Assembly (NCBI GenBank): GCA_031264425.1 | Contig: JAISDY010000014.1 | Coordinates: 1 to 5,342 of the forward strand | Direction of reading: 5' to 3' | DNA: 5,342 nt | DNA from: Endomicrobium sp. | GTDB lineage: Bacteria; Elusimicrobiota; Endomicrobiia; Endomicrobiales; Endomicrobiaceae | Shown here: positions 1 to 5,342 of the stretch, in pieces | Position numbering within the stretch: position 1 is the stretch's first letter | How the letters are laid out: every line of letters starts with the position of its first letter | Made by a program: the position numbers and the translations under genes | The notes under the pieces: model-generated | Seen by the model: the letters and a program-made list of their open reading frames with translations, nothing else | The model's database searches: none | Told to the model about the DNA's origin: nothing

Positions 1-12
1 AAAATATTCTTT

Positions 13-504
13 TTATTTTTTAGCGCCATATCTTTCCATTATTAAATTTATTAAATTTGTCGTGGATTTTCCTTTTACGAAAGGAAATCTGTAAACTTTT
101 TTTACAAACTCTCTGCCTATTATTTCAGACAATTTATAATCGCCGCCTTTTACCAAAATATCCGGACGAATCTCGCTTAAAATTTCTTTAGGGGTATGCT
201 CGTTAAACACAATCACATAATCCACAGGTTTTAATGAAAGAAGAAGTTTCGCTCTGTCCTTTTCACCAACCAACGGTCTTTTTGGACCTTTAAGGCAACG
301 TAAAGACTTATCGGAATTTATGGCGACTATCAAAACGGCACCCATACTTTTAGCTTTTTTGAACAGGCTTACATGCCCTAAGTGCAACAAATCAAAACAG
401 CCGTTTGTGAAAACGACTTTCTTCCCCGCTTTTTGTAGTCTTGCAACTTCTGATTTCATTTCTTTTCTTGTTAAAGCTCTATCTAAAGACTTTAAACCTT
501 TCAT
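13..504 (-). CDS. rfaE2: D-glycero-beta-D-manno-heptose 1-phosphate adenylyltransferase, stand-alone RfaE2 type
   Basis: Expected to transfer AMP from ATP to heptose 1-phosphate, giving ADP-heptose for the LPS inner core; cytoplasmic. The 163-residue protein is one nucleotidyltransferase domain. TNGCFD (33-38) leads into the HxGH nucleotide-binding motif HLGH (41-44). NSDKS (63-67) and LKGP.RP (71-77) follow, then VKGGDY (118-123) and the C-terminal GKSTTNLI (145-152). These match the adenylyltransferase half of HldE. The kinase half is absent, so a separate HldA-type kinase should exist elsewhere. Length is normal for a stand-alone enzyme. The ATG at 504 has a good ribosome site, with GGAG at 513-516 and AGGA at 509-512. 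It is the last gene in the window, 108 bases after gcvPB, and may have its own promoter. A TagD-like cytidylyltransferase is less likely because the LKGP and VKGGDY blocks are RfaE2-like. The symbol hldE would overstate it, since only one domain is present. Confidence 0.93.
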   Translation of the reverse strand: MKGLKSLDRALTRKEMKSEVARLQKAGKKVVFTNGCFDLLHLGHVSLFKKAKSMGAVLIVAINSDKSLRCLKGPKRPLVGEKDRAKLLLSLKPVDYVIVFNEHTPKEILSEIRPDILVKGGDYKLSEIIGREFVKKVYRFPFVKGKSTTNLINLIMERYGAKK

Positions 505-543
505 GGCTTCCTCTCCGCTTAAACCTTAGAGTCCTATTGCCGA

Positions 544-575
544 CTTATATACTACAAATTTTCGCTCAATGGTAA
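544..575 (-). promoter_or_regulatory. Weak candidate promoter ahead of the heptose gene
   Basis: On the minus strand TTACCA (570-575) could serve as -35. TATATA (546-551, spacer 18) or TATAAG (544-549, spacer 20) could serve as -10. They lie in the 108-base gap between gcvPB and the RfaE2 gene, about 40 bases before its start codon. The -35 match is only 4 of 6, and AT-rich DNA yields such pairs often, so this is suggestive only. The same gap holds a possible 7-bp RNA stem with one G-U pair (CTCAGTG at 594-600 with CATTGAG at 565-571, minus strand). It has a 22-base loop and no following T run, so it is not a convincing terminator. I see no small gene in the gap. Confidence 0.2.
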
Positions 576-987
576 GAAAACCGCCACTTTGCACACTGAG
601 ATTATTCTACTCTCATTTTAAAATTGGTTTTCTGGTAGCCTCCACTTCGTTTAATCTTCTTACCGGAGTATTTATCGGAGCGTCCTTTAACTTTTGCGAC
701 TCTTGATAAGATTCTTCAAGAATAATTTTATTGACGACATTTACAAATTTGTCTAAAGTCTCTTTTGATTCAGTTTCCGTAGGCTCAATCATTATAGCTT
801 CGTCAACAATTAAAGGAAAGTATATCGTTGGAGCATAATAGCCGTAATCCAAAAGCCTTTTTGCAATATCTATAGTTCTTACGTCGTTTTTTAACAAAGT
901 TTTTGGAGAAAGAACGAACTCATGCATACATCTATCGCACGCTGGGACATTAACTTTATCTTTAAACTTGGAAAGCATATAGTTTGC

Positions 988-992
988 GTTAG
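988..992 (-). other. Frameshift site 2 in gcvPB (one missing base)
   Basis: The middle frame matches the family through NVSEQAVL and then turns into unrelated residues, ending at 891. The original frame picks up at once with NANYMLSKF, the expected continuation. The minus-strand sequence GTTCTAACGCA needs one more base to read V-L-N-A. An A after CTA would give CTA AAC, so the loss can be explained as a three-A run shortened to two. This shift exactly cancels the first one. Confidence 0.88.
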
Positions 993-1694
993 AACTGCCT
1001 GTTCGGAAACATTTTTTAACCCTTTTCCTCCAAGCGCCTTTACATATGCGTAAGACTTCAATATCACGGGGAAATTTCCAAAGAACGCTTTTAACTTGCC
1101 GATGCTTTTTGATTTCTTATAATTCAACACGTATTTATCTTTCTTTTTTTCCACTCTAGGAACAGGAAGGAAAGTCTCCAAAAAAGATTTAACTCCAATA
1201 GGTCCCGATCCCGGTCCGCCGCCACCGTGAGGCGTTGAAAAAGTTTTGTGCAGGTTTATATGCATAACGTCAAACCCCATGTCGCCGGGTCTTACTATTC
1301 CCATAACCGCGTTGAGATTCGCACCATCATAATATAAAAGGCTTCCGTTATCATGAACCAATTTTGACACTTCGTCTATGCTTTTTTCAAATATTCCCAA
1401 AGTGTTTGGAACGGTAAGCATCATTGCCGCAACTTCAGGAGTTAAAACTTCTTTCAATTTATCAATGGATACGCTGCCATCCGGCTCAGACTTTAACGGA
1501 ACAATCTCAAAACCGGCAAAAGCCGCCGAAGCCGGGTTTGTGCCGTGAGCAGAATCTGGAACAATTATTTTTCTTCTTTTTTGTTTTATAGATTTGAAAT
1601 ACTCGGCTATTACTAAAAGCCCAGCAAGCTCACCATGAGCGCCTGCTGCCTGCTGTAAAGAAAAATTATCCATGCCGGCAACTTCGCATAAATC

Positions 1695-1701
1695 TTTTTC
1701 T
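1695..1701 (-). other. Frameshift site 1 in gcvPB (one extra base)
   Basis: The first frame reads MYEL then [11 protein letters not shown] and stops at 1666. The frame one base further reads [12 protein letters not shown], which matches the family after MYEL. The excess base can be the A at 1701, giving L-E-K-D after removal. Equally, it can be one A of the five-A run at 1695-1699, giving L-R-K-D. The second reading makes this a simple homopolymer expansion. Confidence 0.88.
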
Positions 1702-2066
1702 AAGTTCGTACATAACTTCTAAAACGCCCTGCATAGTTTCAATAGGCTGATAAGGATGCACATTGTTAAACGCATCGTTTCTGGCTATACGTTCATTTAT
1801 CAAAGGATTATATTTCATAGTACATGATCCGAGCGGATAAAAAACCGTACTAAGAGCATAATTTTTTCTTGAAAGATTTGTAAAGTGTCTTAATAAATCA
1901 TTCTCGGCAATGTTGGGCAATCCTAAAGGAATGCTTCTTTTTAAGTTTTCCGGAACTTGAGCATTTATTGCCACATCGCACTCAACGTCGTACGCCGGCT
2001 GGCATTCCGAAGATAGTTCGTTTAATAATTTTTCCATTTTATATCCTGTTTATTAACGATATAGGA

Positions 2067-2099
2067 TGCATATTAATCCCATTAAATTCCCAATTAAAA
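2067..2099 (-). repeat. Short 11-bp phased repeat in the gcvPA-gcvPB gap
   Basis: On the minus strand three consecutive 11-base units read TTTTAATTGGG (2089-2099), AATTTAATGGG (2078-2088) and a decayed ATTAATATGCA (2067-2077). The GGG triplets sit exactly 11 bases apart, about one DNA helical turn. The repeat could be a tandem protein-binding site or chance in AT-rich DNA. Confidence 0.3.
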
Positions 2100-2111
2100 C
2101 TGTCGGGAATT
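2085..2111. repeat. Perfect 7-bp inverted repeat between gcvPA and gcvPB
   Basis: On the plus strand AATTCCC (2085-2091) and GGGAATT (2105-2111) are exact reverse complements separated by 13 bases. No T run follows on either strand, so a terminator is unlikely. The repeat overlaps the spacer and -10 of a candidate promoter for gcvPB, a position suited to an operator. The arms are short and AT-rich, so the role is inferred only. Confidence 0.35.
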
Positions 2112-2122
2112 GAGTTTATCAA
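2093..2122 (-). promoter_or_regulatory. Candidate sigma70-type promoter for gcvPB
   Basis: On the minus strand TTGATA (2117-2122) matches the -35 consensus at 5 of 6 positions. TTTAAT (2093-2098) matches the -10 consensus at 5 of 6, with an 18-base spacer. Transcription would begin roughly 45 to 50 bases before the gcvPB start codon at 2037. The unusually long gap within an otherwise tight gcv cluster supports a separate start. The local AT content makes a chance match quite possible. Confidence 0.3.
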
Positions 2123-2160
2123 ATTGTTCTATGCGGGCATTTATTATGTGTATATATAAA

Positions 2161-3492
2161 CTATATTTTAGCCAAAAGTTCTACGAGCCTATCTATTTCC
2201 GCTTCGGTTCTTTGCTCAGTTACACAAAAGAGGAGACAATTTTTGGAACCGTCTCCGGCATTTGACAAATCTAAGGGACCCAGAATATTATTTCTAAGTA
2301 AAACTTTGTTTATCTTTTTTATGTTTTTGCTTGTTTCAATTACAAATTCGTTGAAAAAAGTTTCGTTTTCAAATTTGGCTTTGAAACCGTCCAACGATTT
2401 TATTTTTGTAAACGCATATCTTGCTTTAGAAATATTTGTTTCAGCAAGATTTGAAAAACCTGCGTTTCCCCAACCCGAAAAAAACACGCAGGTAGCCAAA
2501 GCGTTTAAAGACGCGTTTGTGCAAATGTTAGACGTGGCTTTTTCTCTTCTGATATGTTGTTCTCTTGACTGCAGCGTTAATACAAAACCTCTTTTGCCGT
2601 CTCTATCTGTAGTTTGACCCACAATTCTTCCGGGCATTTTCCATTCTAAAGATTTTTTAACAGCCATAAAACCAAAAGTAGCTCCGCCTGCACTCATTGA
2701 AGCCCCCAACACTTGTCCTTCTCCAACAGCTATGTCAGCGTTATATTCTCCGGGGGCTTTAAAGATGCCCAAAGACAAAGGATTTACAATAGCGACAAAT
2801 AAAGAATTTTTACCCTTTATTGCCGAAGACAATGCGTCCATATCCTCAACAACGCCAAAATAGTTCGGAGATTGTATTACAACCGCCGCGGTATTGTCAT
2901 CAATAAGAGAATCCAAGGTGCTTTTGTCCAAACGTCCGTTGTCTGACAAAGAAATTATTTCTATTTTCGCTTTAGAATTTGCAAGATAGGTTTTTACAGT
3001 TTGAATATACTCCGGATGCACTCCGGAAGAAATTAATATTCTATTTTTGCCGCTTACTCTTAAAGCAAGCAAAACCGCTTCTGCCGCTGCCGTAGCGCCG
3101 TCGTAAAGAGAGGCGTTTGAAGTATCCATCCCAGTCAATGCGCATATCAAACTTTGATACTCAAAAACAGCCTGCAAAGTGCCTTGGCTTGCTTCAGCCT
3201 GATAAGGCGTGTACGCCGTCCAAAATTCTGACCTTCCGATAATTTCGCCGACTAAAGAAGGAATAAAATGATCGTAAATACCGGCGCCTCTAAAAGAAAT
3301 TAGCTTTTTATTTTTAGAGGCTATATTTAAGAAATAATTTAAAAGCTCTTGCTCGGTCTTTCCGCCTGAAATGTTTAAATCTTTAGCTTTTAAATGATTG
3401 GGAATAATTTTGAACAACTCATCAATATTGCCAACCCCTATACTTTCCAACATTTGCCTTTTATCTTTTTGATTTTGTGGTGTATAGTCCAT
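2161..3492 (-). CDS. gcvPA: Glycine dehydrogenase (decarboxylating) subunit 1, P-protein alpha part
   Basis: GcvPA pairs with GcvPB to form the PLP-dependent P-protein of the glycine cleavage system in the cytoplasm; the PLP lysine itself is on GcvPB. From the ATG at 3492 the protein has 443 residues, the usual length for the family. It opens with MDYTPQNQKD, resembling the family's MxYxPHTxxD start. It then shows FRGAGIYDHFIP, AYTPYQAEASQGTLQA (about 93-108), SLYDGATAAAEA (128-139), GEGQ and REQHIRREKATSNICTN (about 310-326). An upstream in-frame ATG at 3525 would add 11 residues unlike the family and overlap gcvH by 17 bases. I therefore prefer 3492, although the ribosome site there is weak (AGAGACGAC just upstream). 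With this start the gap to gcvH is 16 bases, so co-transcription and translational coupling are likely. No stop or missing block was seen. Its partner gcvPB is frameshifted as written, which would leave this subunit without its PLP half. Confidence 0.95.
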   Translation of the reverse strand: MDYTPQNQKDKRQMLESIGVGNIDELFKIIPNHLKAKDLNISGGKTEQELLNYFLNIASKNKKLISFRGAGIYDHFIPSLVGEIIGRSEFWTAYTPYQAEASQGTLQAVFEYQSLICALTGMDTSNASLYDGATAAAEAVLLALRVSGKNRILISSGVHPEYIQTVKTYLANSKAKIEIISLSDNGRLDKSTLDSLIDDNTAAVVIQSPNYFGVVEDMDALSSAIKGKNSLFVAIVNPLSLGIFKAPGEYNADIAVGEGQVLGASMSAGGATFGFMAVKKSLEWKMPGRIVGQTTDRDGKRGFVLTLQSREQHIRREKATSNICTNASLNALATCVFFSGWGNAGFSNLAETNISKARYAFTKIKSLDGFKAKFENETFFNEFVIETSKNIKKINKVLLRNNILGPLDLSNAGDGSKNCLLFCVTEQRTEAEIDRLVELLAKI

Positions 3493-3508
3493 GTCGTCTC
3501 TGTTTATA

Positions 3509-3877
3509 TTAATTTTTATAATCATCGGCTTTCAACAAATCGCCTAATTCTTTTTCATTGGAAAACTCTATTGCAAACAAATATCCTTCTTCATAAGGAG
3601 AATTATTTACAAGCTCGGGATTTCCTAAAACTTTGTTATTTGTCTCAATAATTTTTCCGCTTACTGGAGCATATATATCAAACGCAGACTTTACAGACTC
3701 TATAACTGCTGCAGGTTGTTCTTTTTTTACATCTCTACCTATTTCGGGAAGCTCCACATGCACCACATCGGTAATTTCGTGTTGGGCAAAATCCGTAATG
3801 CCCACTTTTACTTTATTTCCTTCAACTTTTACCCATTCGTGGGTTTTTGTATATAACAGGTCTTGTGGAGTATTCAT
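3509..3877 (-). CDS. gcvH: Glycine cleavage system H protein (lipoyl carrier)
   Basis: GcvH carries the lipoyl arm that shuttles the aminomethyl group from the P-protein to the T-protein and is reoxidised by dihydrolipoamide dehydrogenase. The 122-residue protein is of normal length. It starts with the typical YTKTHEWVKVEG segment (9-20), continues with VGITDFAQHEI.DVV.VELPEIG, and has the lipoylation motif ESVKSAFDIYAPVSG with the acceptor at Lys63. NPELVNNSPYEEGYL (86-100) is the usual C-terminal block. The ATG at 3877 has a strong ribosome site, AGAGGTGG at 3882-3889. It begins 20 bases after the putative outer-membrane gene and ends 16 bases before gcvPA, so it is probably co-transcribed with both. 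The order gcvH-gcvPA-gcvPB is common, but gcvT, which often comes just before gcvH, is replaced here by an envelope gene. The sequence of this gene looks intact. Confidence 0.97.
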   Translation of the reverse strand: MNTPQDLLYTKTHEWVKVEGNKVKVGITDFAQHEITDVVHVELPEIGRDVKKEQPAAVIESVKSAFDIYAPVSGKIIETNNKVLGNPELVNNSPYEEGYLFAIEFSNEKELGDLLKADDYKN

Positions 3878-3897
3878 CGCGCCACCTCTTTTTTGAT

Positions 3898-4395
3898 TTA
3901 TAAGTAATACTTTATGCTGATTTTTGGAATATCTTTTACATTCGTTCCTATAGAGTTTGTTCCTCCACCCCCTATACTAAAAGAAAGCCCCGCTTCAGTA
4001 GAAAGAGACAGATCGTCCAGCACAAACCACTCAACGCCAATCCCTCCCGCAATAATGCCAAACGTTCTTTTTTCTCTATATAAAGCCATACTCGCATTAG
4101 AAAAAATATTTAAGTTTTTATAAGATTTTATCACATATAAAAACTTGCCGCCTACGATATATCTGTTCTTATTGACATGGTTGTCATCTATTCTAAATCC
4201 TAAAAAACCTTCAATACCGGCAAGATCAGTCAGCCAATATCTTGCGGAAAGCTCGGGCAAACGCAGTACGAAAAGATTAAAACCAAGTCCAATTTTTTCA
4301 GCAAGGTGTCTTTCGGAAGTTGCATTTTTCTGAGCAGCAAGAGCAAAAGAGCCTAATACACCGACACATAACAGCGTCAATATTATCTTTTTCAT
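3898..4395 (-). CDS. Small exported protein, probable outer-membrane beta-barrel, function unknown
   Basis: I do not recognise a specific family. The 165-residue product starts MKKIILTLLC and has a classic signal peptide with a likely signal peptidase I site after ALA at residue 20 (ALA-AQK). The mature part is rich in alternating polar/hydrophobic stretches with aromatics and glycines, such as SARYWLTDLAGIEGFLGFR, IVGGKFLYVI, IIAGGIGVEWFV and LSTEAGLSFSIGGGG. It ends in a final strand, ISIKYYL. This pattern suits a small barrel of about eight strands, like the OmpA-type or generic porin-like family, though the last residue is Leu rather than the usual Phe. The ATG at 4395 has a strong ribosome site, AGGAGA at 4404-4409. 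The gene starts 15 bases after the TPR gene stop and lies 20 bases ahead of gcvH, so it is probably in one operon with both. Being secreted, it is unlikely to act with the glycine cleavage enzymes. Confidence 0.75.
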   Translation of the reverse strand: MKKIILTLLCVGVLGSFALAAQKNATSERHLAEKIGLGFNLFVLRLPELSARYWLTDLAGIEGFLGFRIDDNHVNKNRYIVGGKFLYVIKSYKNLNIFSNASMALYREKRTFGIIAGGIGVEWFVLDDLSLSTEAGLSFSIGGGGTNSIGTNVKDIPKISIKYYL

Positions 4396-4410
4396 TTGGT
4401 CTATCTCCTG

Positions 4411-5013
4411 TTATTTTATCTCATTAATTCTTTTCTGCGCTTTTTCCGCTTCTTGCGTTGCCGGGAAACTAATCAACACTTCATTAAACGTTTTTACAGC
4501 TTCGTCTTTTGAACCTACCGCAAGGTAGTACTCAGCCAAGTTTAAATAAATATCTCTTATTAAAAAGTGATCGGGATATTTATCTATAAACTCTTTTGAT
4601 ACGGTTATAGCGTTGAAATAGTCTTTTTTAGAATCATAAATATAAATGATTCTTGCCAAAGCCAAAGGTTTTATAGCTTCTGGCTTATCTTTACTTTCAG
4701 TTTCTTTTAGGATATTTAAAGCCTCGTCATAAGACTGAAGTTCCGTGAATATGTCGGCTCTGGATAATTTCGCTTGATATGCCGCAGGAGTTTTTGGATA
4801 CTTTGCCATGACTTCATCCAGCATTGCTATGCCTAATTGTTGATTTCCGTTGGCAAAAGCGGAATAAGCTTTTGCCAAACCTAGCGAGGATAAATTATCA
4901 ATCTTATGAATTCTTGAACAATAAATAAAAATTACAACAACTACAAGCAAAATTATGGAAATTATAATTGTTAAAACTTTTACGGTTGATTTAGTAATAA
5001 TACCACTTTGCAT
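4411..5013 (-). CDS. Membrane-anchored tetratricopeptide (TPR) protein
   Basis: The 200-residue product has one strongly hydrophobic N-terminal segment (about 12-32, ending in IFIYC). About four TPR-like helical hairpins follow, at roughly 44-75, 78-107, 116-147 and 152-185. They show the usual A..Y/F..G....A....... .YP pattern, for example LAEYYLAVGSKDEAVKTFNEVL. The layout, a single anchor followed by TPRs, resembles YfgM-type or BamD/YbgF-like periplasmic scaffold proteins. I cannot assign a family or partner. Cys32 follows the hydrophobic run, but the preceding residues are not a convincing lipobox. Positive charges flank both sides of the segment, so topology is unclear; a periplasmic TPR domain is the more likely arrangement given the exported protein encoded next. 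A TTG three codons upstream (5022) is in frame but sits against the ribosome site, so ATG 5013 was chosen. It lies 22 bases after the PHP gene and 15 before the beta-barrel gene. Confidence 0.85.
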   Translation of the reverse strand: MQSGIITKSTVKVLTIIISIILLVVVVIFIYCSRIHKIDNLSSLGLAKAYSAFANGNQQLGIAMLDEVMAKYPKTPAAYQAKLSRADIFTELQSYDEALNILKETESKDKPEAIKPLALARIIYIYDSKKDYFNAITVSKEFIDKYPDHFLIRDIYLNLAEYYLAVGSKDEAVKTFNEVLISFPATQEAEKAQKRINEIK

Positions 5014-5023
5014 TCTTATCAAT

Positions 5024-5028
5024 CTCCT
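5024..5028 (-). promoter_or_regulatory. Ribosome binding site that decides the TPR gene start
   Basis: The minus strand reads AAAGGAGA at 5023-5030. Its AGGAG core lies 10 bases from the ATG at 5013, but only one base from the in-frame TTG at 5020-5022, which is too close for initiation. This places the start at 5013. Confidence 0.75.
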
Positions 5029-5035
5029 TTATTAA

Positions 5036-5342
5036 CTATTTCCAAAGAATTCTTTTGCATCTCGTAAAAAAATCTGCAGAAAGCGCCGCGTCCAACAGAA
5101 CTTTTTCTATAAGTTTTTTTGTTAAAAGATGCTCAGGCTCGTGGGTATCGGTATTAATAATAAGTTTTGCCTTATTTTTTAAGGCAATTTGAGTAACTTC
5201 TTTGTTTGTAATACCATGCTTTGATTTTGTAGTAATCTCTATTTTTACATCGTTTTTTGCTGCAAGCCGGGCAACCTCATCGGACAAGCGACCCGGATGC
5301 GCTAGTATGTCTATATCCGCTTCAACAGCGGCAAAGTTTGTC
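5036..5342 (-). CDS. PHP-domain metal-dependent hydrolase, histidinol-phosphatase-like (C-terminal part)
   Basis: The open frame runs off the right edge, so only the last 101 residues are visible. The reading continues upstream of the TTG at 5287 without a stop, so that codon is not the start. The fragment shows the late metal-binding motifs of the PHP fold. ILAHPGR has its His at 5297-5299, KIEITTKSKHGITN corresponds to the family's E-I-T.....H..TN block, and IINTDTHEPEHLL carries the D-T-H metal ligands at 5141-5149. These match COG1387-type histidinol phosphatase-related hydrolases, which remove phosphate using a metal cluster. The true substrate cannot be read from the sequence; histidinol phosphate is only one possibility, and no histidine gene is nearby. 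The early HxH motif lies outside the window. The gene ends 22 bases before the TPR gene and probably heads, or lies within, the same operon. Confidence 0.85.
   Translation of the reverse strand, partial: TNFAAVEADIDILAHPGRLSDEVARLAAKNDVKIEITTKSKHGITNKEVTQIALKNKAKLIINTDTHEPEHLLTKKLIEKVLLDAALSADFFTRCKRILWK

Larger units (their letters stand above)
613..2037 (-). pseudogene. gcvPB: Glycine dehydrogenase (decarboxylating) subunit 2, P-protein beta part, disrupted by two frameshifts
   Basis: GcvPB is the PLP-carrying half of the P-protein. With GcvPA it decarboxylates glycine and loads the aminomethyl group onto lipoyl-GcvH. The gene lies in three stop-free pieces. Piece one (2037 to about 1702, residues 1-112) carries FYPLGSCTMKYNP and HPYQP. 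Piece two (about 1700 to 991, residues 113-349) carries [25 protein letters not shown] and the PLP-lysine motif [16 protein letters not shown], with Lys at about 264. Piece three (about 990 to 613, residues 350-474) carries [29 protein letters not shown] and TPVRRLNE. Removing one base near 1695-1701 and adding one near 988-992 restores a 474-residue protein of normal family length. As written, translation from ATG 2037 stops at 1666. AGGA at 2044-2047 is a good ribosome site. The gene starts 123 bases after gcvPA. Identity is certain; whether it is a true pseudogene or contains sequence errors is open. Confidence 0.9.

Noticed and set aside
565..600. Stem-loop between gcvPB and the heptose gene as a transcription terminator
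   Set aside because: The stem is 7 bp with a G-U pair, the loop is 22 bases, and no T run follows on the minus strand.
980..1000. Programmed -1 frameshift in gcvPB
   Set aside because: GTTCTAACG is not a X-XXY-YYZ slippery heptamer, no strong downstream structure was apparent, and GcvPB is not known to need recoding.
1968..2159. Plus-strand open frame of 63 codons across the gcvPB start and its upstream gap
   Set aside because: It is mostly antisense to conserved gcvPB codons, and the product shows no recognisable motif. AT-rich gap sequence supplies the remainder.
2038..2160. Glycine riboswitch in the longest gap
   Set aside because: It lies inside the gcv cluster and is at the short end for even a single aptamer, and I could not find the paired conserved helices. 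A covariance-model search for the glycine riboswitch family would settle it.
2243..2617. 124-codon plus-strand open frame inside gcvPA
   Set aside because: It lies wholly antisense to the conserved C-terminal half of GcvPA and has no motif of its own.
3493..3525. Upstream ATG of gcvPA overlapping gcvH
   Set aside because: The 11 extra residues do not resemble GcvPA starts. The family-like start MDYTPQ lies at 3492, outside gcvH.
3394..3896. Plus-strand open frames opposite gcvPA and gcvH (3394-3651 and 3633-3896)
   Set aside because: They are antisense shadows of well-conserved genes, and their translations resemble no protein family.

Overview
The window is AT-rich bacterial DNA packed with genes that all read on the minus strand, so transcription runs from high to low coordinates. 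In that order it holds: the 3' end of a PHP-family metal-dependent hydrolase (entering from the right edge), a membrane-anchored TPR protein, a small exported protein that looks like an outer-membrane beta-barrel, three glycine cleavage genes (gcvH, gcvPA, gcvPB), and a stand-alone heptose-1-phosphate adenylyltransferase (RfaE2/HldE C-terminal type). No RNA gene, CRISPR array, IS element or phage gene was recognised. The longest non-coding gap is 123 bases.

The heptose nucleotide enzyme (an LPS inner-core precursor function) and the signal-peptide beta-barrel protein point to a diderm, Gram-negative-type bacterium. The AT bias, the two-subunit P-protein (gcvPA/gcvPB) and the mix of envelope genes would fit an anaerobic lineage. 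An Elusimicrobiota/Endomicrobium-like host is my guess from general resemblance only; the sequence does not prove it.

From the PHP gene through gcvPA the spacings are 22, 15, 20 and 16 bases, so these five genes look like one transcription unit. After gcvPA comes a 123-base gap with a possible promoter, an inverted repeat and an 11-bp phased repeat. After gcvPB there is a 108-base gap before the heptose gene. GcvH carries the lipoyl arm and GcvPA+GcvPB form the PLP-dependent glycine decarboxylase. The T-protein (gcvT) and dihydrolipoamide dehydrogenase (lpd), needed for a complete glycine cleavage system, are not in the window.

The most notable observation is that gcvPB is broken as written. 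One extra base near 1695-1701 and one missing base near 988-992 split a protein that otherwise aligns from end to end (474 residues when repaired) into three reading frames. The two shifts cancel, and every piece is free of stops and keeps family motifs, including the PLP-binding lysine. This is either a very young pseudogene or a pair of A-run sequence errors. I found no evidence for an undescribed multi-gene system; the remaining observations are modest.
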